NCBI RefSeq assembly: GCF_013128195.2
Contig: NZ_CP053452.2
Coordinates: 6,076,001-6,140,000 of the forward strand
Direction of reading: 5' to 3'
Length of the DNA stretch: 64,000 bases
Origin: Frigoriglobus tundricola
GTDB taxonomy: Bacteria; Planctomycetota; Planctomycetia; Gemmatales; Gemmataceae
Within the stretch, counting starts at the first letter, position 1; each line of letters opens with the position of its first letter. The translations under genes were made by a program, and so were the position numbers. This document shows, one piece after another, positions 34,288-41,372 of this stretch. The notes under the pieces were generated by a model. It ran no database searches and was not told the DNA's origin. It was given only the letters and a program-made list of their open reading frames with translations.

Positions 34288-36969
34288 ATGAAATCGCCCA
34301 TGCGTGCCAGTATCGTATCGACAACTGCTCCGGAGAACGCAGGCGGGGGCGACGCGTACGCCTTCCCGGCGACGGTGGGCCAGCAGGTCGTCTGGAGCCT
34401 GAACTGCCTCAGCCCGGGCAACCCGGCCCACAACATCGCCCTGCGGTTCCGCCTGGCCGGACCGCTCCGGCCCGAGATCCTTGAACGGACCCTGACGGAG
34501 ATCGTTCGGCGCCACGAGGCCCTTCGCACGTCCTTCGTAAGCGAAGGCGCCGACCTGCTTCAGGTGGTGTCCCCCCCCCCGGCCGTTCCCGTGCCGATGA
34601 CCGATCTGACGGGGGCGACCGACCCGCGCGGCGCGGGCGAACAGGCGATGGCTGAGGAGGCGGTCCGCGGGTTCGATCTGGGGGGCCAGTCGCTGTTCCG
34701 CGCCCGGTTACTGCGATTCGGCACCGACGAACACGTCCTGCTTCTGACCGTGCACCACATCGTTGCGGACGGTTGGTCCACCGGAATCATCAGCCGCGAA
34801 CTCGCCGCCTTGTACGCGGCCCTGGAGGCCGGGCGCCCGTCGCCGCTACCCGCGCCCGAGCTCCAGTTCGGGGACTTCGCCGTTTGGCAGTCCGAGTGGC
34901 TGCGAACGCCCGCCGCAACCGCCCAGCTCGAGTACTGGACGCGCCAGCTCACCGGGCTCCAACCGCTCTTGCTGCCCCCCGACCCCGTTCCGCACCGGGC
35001 CCGAATTTCGACGGGGGAGATCGAATCGGTCCTCCTTCCCCGCACGCTCACCGCCCGGTTGACCCAACTCGGGCACGCGCGGGGGGCTACGCTGTTCATG
35101 GTCAGTCTGGTGGGCCTCAAACTCGTCCTCCGGCACCGTACAGGTCAAGAGGACGTTGCGCTGGGGGCACTGATCGCGGGGCGGTCCAGAACCGCGTTAG
35201 AATCCGTAGTGGGCCTGTTCGTGAACACGCTCGTGCTCCGAACGGACCTGTCCGGCGCCCCGACGTTCGCGGAACTGCTCGAGCGCGTGCGCGCCACGGT
35301 CCTCGACGCCATGGCTAACCAGGACGTGCCGTTCGGGCGAGTCATCGAGACAGTTTCACGCGAGCAGCGGATGATGGGACCGCGGGCGCCGTTCCGGATC
35401 AATTTTATCTTCCAACGTGCGTTCCTCGAACCCGCCCAGGCCGGCTCGGTCGCCATCACCCCGATCCGGTCACTTTCTCCCGGTGCGCTACTCGATCTGA
35501 ATTTCTTTATGGTCGAGCGGGAGGAAGGGTGGCGCGCGTCCTGCGAGTACGATTCCGCAAAGTACCTGCCGGAAACGATCCGGCGGTTGCTCTCGGACTT
35601 TCAAGATCTTCTTGTGGCAATTGCGGCCGACCCGGGGGGCCGGGTCTCCACGTTCCCGGTGCCGGCCCGCGCGATACCGGCGGGTGGACCAGCGGATCGC
35701 CGCGATCCAGCACGAGAGCCCGATGGGCGGACCGAGGTGCGCCCCATCGCCGCCCCGTGTACCGAAGTCGAGGCCGTTCTTGCTGGCGTCTGGGCAGAAC
35801 TGTTCAGAATTCGAGATATTCAGACTACCGCCGATTTTTTCGATCTGGGAGGCCATTCTCTTCTTGCCGCTCGTCTGCTGGTGAAAATTCAGGCGATCTT
35901 CGGTGTCCGGCTCCCAGCGTCCGCCATTTTTGAGAAGCCGACCGTTCGAGAAATGGCCCGTCTCATCGAAGCAGCCACCGAGAACGGGTGGGGTGCCGAT
36001 GTGCATCGCGCCCGGGCAGACGAACACGGCGCTCCCGCCCAGTGGGGGCGGGGCAAGGGGCGCGGCCCGGGAGAGTGGGCCGGCACCCGACTCGACGCCC
36101 AGGGCGGACCGGGTGACGAGCGCGCGGGCCCATTGCCACACGCAACGGCTCCGAACGGCCAGCCGGATCCCCAGACGGCCCCTCCGGCAGGGGCACCGAA
36201 CGGTTCGGTTCTCACGCGCGACCCGGCACGGTGGGGCAACCTGCGGTGGCGGCTGGCGACTTCAAACCACTGGCTCGCGCGGACCGCCAAACGGGCAAAG
36301 CGGGTCTGGCCACGGGTCAGCATCCCGGCGCCACGGGTCGTGTTCCTTCCGATCTTGAACACGTTCCTCCTGACCCGGGGGCTGTACCACTTCTTCCTGC
36401 GGGTGTTCATCAATGAGCCGTTGTTTAAGGCGTACTGCACGAAGTACGGGCGGCACGTTCACACGGGAACGTACCTCCACTGGATTCAGGGCAACGGCGC
36501 CATCGTCCTCGGCGACAACGTGACCATCGACGGCCGGTGCGTGATCACGTTCGCGGCGCGGTTCGTCGAGCGCCCGACCCTGACGGTCGGCAACAAATCG
36601 GGCATCAGCCACAACTGCACGTTCGTCATCGGCAAGGCGATCACGATCGGGTCGCACTGCCGGATCGCGACCGGGGTCCAGATGTTCGACTCGAACGGGC
36701 ACCCGACCGACGCCGTGGCCCGAACGCGGGGCGACGCGCCGCGCGCGGAGGACGTCCACCCGATCACGATCGGGGACCACGTCTGGATCGGCCGGAACGC
36801 GATCATCGGTCCCGGCGTGACGATCGGCGAGGGCGCCGTCGTCGCGGCCGGGGCGGTGGTGCTCACGGACGTCCCGCCGTACACCGTCGTCGGCGGGAAC
36901 CCGGCCGGGAAGATGGGCAGCAGCCGCCCCCGGACCCCCGCGCCGTCGCGCAACGGCCAGGGGGGGTGA
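34288..36969 (+). CDS. NRPS terminal protein: condensation-PCP fused to hexapeptide acyltransferase
   Basis: An 893-residue protein starting four bases after the megasynthase stop. The condensation domain (about 20-450) has the intact HHIVADG motif (residues 156-162) and the late GLFVNTLVLR motif. The carrier domain (about 490-570) has DLGGHSLLAARLL with Ser524. After a Gly/Pro/Ala-rich linker, a left-handed beta-helix acyltransferase (about 709-885) follows with DNVTIDGRC, KAITIGSHC, FDSNGHPTD, HVWIGRNAIIGPGVTIG and VVGGNPAGK. It lacks an adenylation domain and a thioesterase, so the last carrier must be loaded in trans or serve as a transfer station. The acyltransferase could release or acylate the product. 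Its domain is a paralogue of the enzyme at 394-1128. Confidence 0.92.
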   Translation: MKSPMRASIVSTTAPENAGGGDAYAFPATVGQQVVWSLNCLSPGNPAHNIALRFRLAGPLRPEILERTLTEIVRRHEALRTSFVSEGADLLQVVSPPPAVPVPMTDLTGATDPRGAGEQAMAEEAVRGFDLGGQSLFRARLLRFGTDEHVLLLTVHHIVADGWSTGIISRELAALYAALEAGRPSPLPAPELQFGDFAVWQSEWLRTPAATAQLEYWTRQLTGLQPLLLPPDPVPHRARISTGEIESVLLPRTLTARLTQLGHARGATLFMVSLVGLKLVLRHRTGQEDVALGALIAGRSRTALESVVGLFVNTLVLRTDLSGAPTFAELLERVRATVLDAMANQDVPFGRVIETVSREQRMMGPRAPFRINFIFQRAFLEPAQAGSVAITPIRSLSPGALLDLNFFMVEREEGWRASCEYDSAKYLPETIRRLLSDFQDLLVAIAADPGGRVSTFPVPARAIPAGGPADRRDPAREPDGRTEVRPIAAPCTEVEAVLAGVWAELFRIRDIQTTADFFDLGGHSLLAARLLVKIQAIFGVRLPASAIFEKPTVREMARLIEAATENGWGADVHRARADEHGAPAQWGRGKGRGPGEWAGTRLDAQGGPGDERAGPLPHATAPNGQPDPQTAPPAGAPNGSVLTRDPARWGNLRWRLATSNHWLARTAKRAKRVWPRVSIPAPRVVFLPILNTFLLTRGLYHFFLRVFINEPLFKAYCTKYGRHVHTGTYLHWIQGNGAIVLGDNVTIDGRCVITFAARFVERPTLTVGNKSGISHNCTFVIGKAITIGSHCRIATGVQMFDSNGHPTDAVARTRGDAPRAEDVHPITIGDHVWIGRNAIIGPGVTIGEGAVVAAGAVVLTDVPPYTVVGGNPAGKMGSSRPRTPAPSRNGQGG

Positions 36970-37105
36970 GGGCCGGTCACTTCATCGCGCCGGAACCGGC
37001 GCGCCCGTACGCGGCTCCGGCGCGTGGTCGGATTGATCCGTTCATCCACAGATCGTGTCGCCGCCGGCCCGTCCCACCGAACCGTCTGTCGCCCCGCCAT
37101 CGTCC

Positions 37106-37978
37106 TCAGCCCGTGCCGCCGTCCGACGGGGGGCCGGGGCGTTCGGGTTCGCCGTGCCCGGGTCCTCCGATCACGTCGTTCGACCGCGCCATCGGACGCG
37201 GCTCGTCGCGCAACCGCAGGTACATACCCGTGTAGTAGCGCAGCCGCCGCCCGGGGCGGAAGAGGACCCGGCAGGAGGACTCGTAACAGCGCCAGGAGTC
37301 GACGAGGTCGTACCCGAGGCGCTGCAACCCGGTCACGAAGTCCGCCCGGTTCTCGATCCGGTACGGGCAGTACGCGTGCCCCTGGTACTGAACGGTGAAC
37401 CACGTCGGTCGGTCCGACATCGGGACGCGGTTGATGAGGACGTGCCGCGGCCGCTTCTCGAGCGCGGCGAGGAGCGCGGCGAGGTCGGTCTCGACGTACT
37501 GGAGCGTCCCGGAGGAGAAGAAGATGTCGAGCCCGTCGGCGTCCCGGAAGTTCGTTGTGAACGCGAGGTGGCGCGCCTGCCGCTGGCGCGCCACCTCGCG
37601 GCCGGTTTCGACGACGGCGGGGAGGTCGCAGACGAGCCATTGAAACCCGGGCGGGAACGCGAGGTATTTCTGGAAGGGGTAGTAGAGGCGCCCGACGTGC
37701 CCGCCGAAGTCGAACACCGCGGGGTGCCGCGCCAGGAGCGGGCCGAGCCAATAGAAGACGGCGTAATCGGTCGGTTTCACCGAGTCGTGCGAATCGAAAT
37801 ACAGGTTGCTGCTCTCGACGTTGTCGTACCCCACCGCCCGCCCCGGGCGGATGGCCGCGCGCGCCGCGGCGAACGATCCGTACGCGCCCCGGCAGTACCG
37901 CAGGCGGACGCGCCGGGCGAGTGACCGGGCGAAGGCCAGGCCGGGGAGGACGCGGCGCACCTTGGGCGATTGGCTCAT
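37106..37978 (-). CDS. Putative methyltransferase, TIGR04325-like
   Basis: A 290-residue protein with a central Rossmann-like SAM-binding motif VFDFGGHVGRLYYPFQ (about residue 85) and a downstream VCDLPAVVETG, as in the TIGR04325 (LIC12133) family found in polysaccharide and natural-product loci. FFSSGTLQYVETD and HVLINRVPMSD complete the fold. The substrate is unknown; because it lies next to the NRPS/PKS genes and a cupin-like oxygenase it may tailor their product, or a sugar. The ATG at 37978 begins MSQSPKVRR; an upstream GTG at 38038 would add 20 residues and bring it within five bases of the preceding gene. Neither has a clear ribosome site. Confidence 0.8.
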   Translation of the reverse strand: MSQSPKVRRVLPGLAFARSLARRVRLRYCRGAYGSFAAARAAIRPGRAVGYDNVESSNLYFDSHDSVKPTDYAVFYWLGPLLARHPAVFDFGGHVGRLYYPFQKYLAFPPGFQWLVCDLPAVVETGREVARQRQARHLAFTTNFRDADGLDIFFSSGTLQYVETDLAALLAALEKRPRHVLINRVPMSDRPTWFTVQYQGHAYCPYRIENRADFVTGLQRLGYDLVDSWRCYESSCRVLFRPGRRLRYYTGMYLRLRDEPRPMARSNDVIGGPGHGEPERPGPPSDGGTG

Positions 37979-38042
37979 TCGGCACCCGAACCCGGATTCG
38001 AAACGCGCGGCCGGGGCGTCCGGGCGGCGCCCGGACACCGGA

Positions 38043-38950
38043 TCAGGAGCGCCGGCGGACGCGCTTCCAAACGCGCCGCGCGCCCATCGCGGCTTCCATG
38101 GACCAGCCCTTCATCACGTCCAGCGCCCGCGACCGGCCCGGCGGCGTCGGCGTCAGACCGGCCTTGCGAAGGAAGTAGTTCCAGCGGTACACGTTTCCGA
38201 GCGCGGGGTCCGGGAACTGGAACGTGAGCGCCAGTGTCACGGAAATGTTGTTGTCGTTCTTGACCCAGTGCGGCGCGTTGACCGGGATGTGGACGGCCGT
38301 ACCGGGCTTGAGTTCGTACTGCGCCGCCCGGCCCCGGTACTCCTCCTTGAAAACGGCCGAGTTCATGTTGTCCACGGTCCAGAAGCTTTCGATCTCCTTC
38401 TCCGGCAACACCTCGCGGTCGTACCGGTCATAAATGCTGATCGTTTTTGTGCCCCGGATCTGCATCAAGAAGTTGCACTCGCGGTCGATGTGATAGGGGG
38501 TGACGCGGTTCGGCGAGGTGATGAACACGAGCGCGTCGCACTTCTTGAACTTGTGAGGGAACGCGGCGCCGCTTAGGTTGCGGACCTCGGCCAGCCCCTG
38601 ATCGAGGATCGCGGCGTACCGCGGGTCGCGGTGCGCGCGCTTGATCAGGATCCACGCCCCGGCGTTTTCGATGCGGTCGATGGCCTGATCCACCGTCAGC
38701 TCGGTCGGCGGGATGTGGTCCCACCGCTGCCCCTCGCGCACCTCGCCGGCGTTGTAGAACAGGTCGCCGTGCTTCATCAGCTTGGTCAGCTCGAGCAGCC
38801 GCGGCAGCTCGAACAGGGGGTGGTGCGCGAGGTGGTGTGCGAACTGGAAGGAGGCGCGGTTGAAGTTCTCCCGGAACGCGCGCGCTTCGGCATCAATGAC
38901 CGGGGCGGTTCGGCGGGCGTTTCGGCGGTCATGGGGGGCGACTGGCTCAT
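38043..38950 (-). CDS. JmjC/cupin-like Fe(II)/2-oxoglutarate-type oxygenase, apparent 5' frameshift
   Basis: The uninterrupted part (38043-38777, 244 aa) carries a cupin/JmjC core with the metal triad pattern PYHIDRE (H-x-D) and VNAPHWVKN (distal His), as in Fe(II)/2-oxoglutarate hydroxylases. In-frame upstream codons also look like protein (AFRENFNRASFQFAHHLAHH, LFELPRLLELTKLM) but contain no start and hit a stop. An ATG at 38950 (MSQSPPMTAETPAEPP) lies one frame off and joins perfectly if one C is added to the C4 run at 38902-38905. The full protein would then be about 302 residues. It is probably a hydroxylase acting on the NRPS product or a sugar; the first residues resemble the MSQSP start of the adjacent methyltransferase. 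Confidence 0.78.
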
Positions 38951-40000
38951 GGTGCTACCAAACGGATGACGATTCGAAGGCACGGATATCGTTCCGGAGA
39001 CCGACGTTCTGGCTTCCGGTCCGGCCGGTAGTGGTACGCGTGCGGTGCGGCGCGGCTCCGGCGTCGTGGCCCGAGTGTTCATTCGGTGCGCCGGAGTCGC
39101 CGGCTCGTGGGCTTCCTGTGCGTGCCCCGCCGGCCGCGGAGGCACCGTTCGAATTGCCGCTTGCCGCGGGTGATCCGATCGTTCGGACCGCGTTTTCGCC
39201 GCCCGTCCCCCCACTCCGTTCGCCCGCGAGGCCCGCACGGCAGGGCTTCCTGGCGAACGCCGGTGCGGTACCCACCGACAGTGATCGAAACTGGAGGGCC
39301 GGTCGTGAGACAGTAGAGTGGTTCTTGGTGGTCGAGCGGGCGACGCGAGAACTCTTCTCCCTGTGTGGCGGCCAGCGGAGCGGGCGCTCCCTCCGTCCGA
39401 TTCGGCGCACGGGTCGAAAAAGTGAGGCCAGCGGTCCGTGGTTACCGCTTCATTTCATACGCAGGCGGTGGGGGGCGTCACCTGTGGCCGAAACGGTGTC
39501 GCTACTTTTTCCGCACTTCCCGTTTTTCGTATGGGGCTGTGGGAGCCCATTGTGAGTTTTGTCTGGGCAATAATTTCAATCACGACTATTATACTGATGG
39601 CTGTTCGGTTGACAATCGTTTGTTTTGAAATTTCATATCTGCGGCGTTTCGGGATCCCCAGGTCGTCGTGCCGAATTCGCTCGTGGCGGGAACGGGGCGA
39701 TCGATATTTCGATTTCAGTCGGCCTGAAATAGAAAACGTTCGATCGGGTGTTGTCGGGCGTTCGGGTGTCGGCTCCCCCGAGGCGGTCTGAAGGAGCCGG
39801 CTTCCGGGCGCCCGGGCCGTTCTGCGTTGGGGGACGAATGGCCGGTTCCGACGGGGCGACCCGGGGTGCGGTCCGCGCGGCCGAGTGTAGCACACACGAA
39901 CGGCCGTTCGCCGGCGATCGGGGTGCGTGATGCGGCCCCCCGCGGAGCCGGTTGCTACACTGTCGCGAACGCCTTCATCACGACCCCCGGATCCCATCCC
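38951..40000. other. Long intergenic region with an AT-rich island
   Basis: About 1.05 kb between the cupin-like gene and the symporter. The first half is GC-rich with only composition-driven frames. At 39500-39660 the DNA turns AT-rich, including TTGACA at 39609-39614 and CATAT about 18 bases on, which may be a promoter. A short hydrophobic frame (39531-39791) is listed separately with low confidence. No RNA gene was recognised. Confidence 0.5.
39531..39791 (+). CDS. Possible small membrane protein (doubtful)
   Basis: An 86-residue frame beginning MGLWEPIVSFVWAIISITT with one long hydrophobic segment (about residues 7-34) and then a basic, polar tail. It lies in an AT-rich island, where chance frames are hydrophobic, and has no ribosome site. 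A consensus TTGACA lies inside it. It may equally be non-coding regulatory DNA. Confidence 0.2.
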   Translation: MGLWEPIVSFVWAIISITTIILMAVRLTIVCFEISYLRRFGIPRSSCRIRSWRERGDRYFDFSRPEIENVRSGVVGRSGVGSPEAV

Positions 40001-41344
40001 ATGTCAGCCGCCCATACGGTTCCGCACACGCGCATCCTCATCGCCCTCATCGGCGGGGCCGCCGTCGGGTGCGGGCTCAATTATGCGTTCGTCGCGCCGG
40101 GGCCGCCGCCGGTCGTGCCCGGGTGGCTCCGGTGGGCGATCGGGAACGTCACCAAGCCGGTCGGCGACGTGTTCCTGAACCTGCTGTTCATGCCGATCAT
40201 CCCGCTCGTGTTCGCGTCGCTCGCGGTCGGCGTGACGCGCCTCGGCGGCGGGCAGAACGTGGGCCGCGTGGGGCTCAAGACCCTGGCGTACTTCCTGGTG
40301 ACGACCGCGTGCGCCGCGGCCGTCGGCTTGACGCTCGTGAACGTCATCCGGCCGGGCGATCAGATCCCGCCCGAGAAGAAGCAGGAGCTGCTCGGCCAGT
40401 ACGAGAAGGAGGCCGGGGAGAAGCTCGAGAAGAAGGACGCGTTCGGCGTGAACACGTTCGTGAACGTCGTGCCCCGCAACCCGCTAGAGGCGTTCGCGAA
40501 GAAGGACATGCTCGCGGTCATCTTCTCCGCGCTCGTCGTCGGGATCGCGCTCGCGCGCCTCGACCCGGCCCGCGCGAAGCCGATGATCGACCTCTTGGAG
40601 GTGGTCAACGACGTCGCCGATTTCGTCCTGCGGCTCGCCATGTCGATCGCGCCCTACGCGGTCTTCTGTTTGATTTTTACCACAACCGCGGCGCTCGGGT
40701 ACAAGGTGCTGATCGCGCTCGGGGCGTTCATCTTCACCGTCCTGGGTGGGCTCGCCCTTCACTTGTTCGTCACGCTGCCGCTGATACTGAGGTTTCTCGG
40801 CGGCATGAGCCCGCTCGAGTTCTTCGCCCGCGCCCGCGGGACGATGGTCACCGCGTTCAGCACGAGTTCCTCCAGCGCGACCCTGCCCACGGCCATGAAG
40901 TGCGCGGAGGAGGAACTCGGCGTGCCGCCCAACGTGTCGCGGTTCGTGCTCCCGCTCAGCGCGAGCATGAACCACAACGGCACCGCACTCTTCGAGTCGG
41001 TGACGGTGCTGTTCCTGGCGCAAGCGTTCGGTGTGGAGCTTGGCCTCGGCGAACAGCTCCAGGTGCTAGTTTTGTGCATCCTCACGGCCACGGGCGTGGC
41101 CGGGGTGCCGGGCGGCTCGCTCCCGCTGATCGGGTTGATTCTCGTGCAAGTTCACGTGCCCGCGGGCGCGATCGCTCTCGTCCTGGGCGTGGACCGGATT
41201 CTCGACATGTGCCGCACAATGGTCAACGTGACCGCCGACCTGACGACGGCGGTGTTCGTGGCCCGGAGCGAATCGAAACTGACCGCGGAAGAGAATCCGC
41301 ACGGGGAATGGGGTGGAACGGGGGGGCCGGTTCCGAGCCCGTGA
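40001..41344 (+). CDS. Dicarboxylate/amino acid:cation symporter (DAACS/GltP family)
   Basis: A 447-residue inner-membrane transporter expected to take up C4-dicarboxylates or acidic amino acids with Na+ or H+. The hallmark serine-rich re-entrant loop FSTSSSSATLPTAMKC is at about residue 287. TM7 carries SMNHNGTALFE, a variant of the family NMDGT motif, with His-Asn in place of Met-Asp. The TM8 signature DRILDMCRTMVNVTADLTTAV holds the substrate-binding Asp and Arg. Eight or more hydrophobic segments are present. A 45-residue charged insert (PEKKQELLGQYEKEAGEKLE) lies between early helices. The altered NMDGT motif could affect cation coupling. ATG 40001 is the first codon giving a normal N terminus. 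Confidence 0.92.
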   Translation: MSAAHTVPHTRILIALIGGAAVGCGLNYAFVAPGPPPVVPGWLRWAIGNVTKPVGDVFLNLLFMPIIPLVFASLAVGVTRLGGGQNVGRVGLKTLAYFLVTTACAAAVGLTLVNVIRPGDQIPPEKKQELLGQYEKEAGEKLEKKDAFGVNTFVNVVPRNPLEAFAKKDMLAVIFSALVVGIALARLDPARAKPMIDLLEVVNDVADFVLRLAMSIAPYAVFCLIFTTTAALGYKVLIALGAFIFTVLGGLALHLFVTLPLILRFLGGMSPLEFFARARGTMVTAFSTSSSSATLPTAMKCAEEELGVPPNVSRFVLPLSASMNHNGTALFESVTVLFLAQAFGVELGLGEQLQVLVLCILTATGVAGVPGGSLPLIGLILVQVHVPAGAIALVLGVDRILDMCRTMVNVTADLTTAVFVARSESKLTAEENPHGEWGGTGGPVPSP

Positions 41345-41372
41345 GGGCCGGTGAACCGGGCGCCCCGCCGGT

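Noticed and set aside
30738..34529. A 1263-codon minus-strand frame opposite the NRPS genes
   Set aside because: It is Arg/Val/Gly-rich without domains and lies opposite an intact megasynthase.
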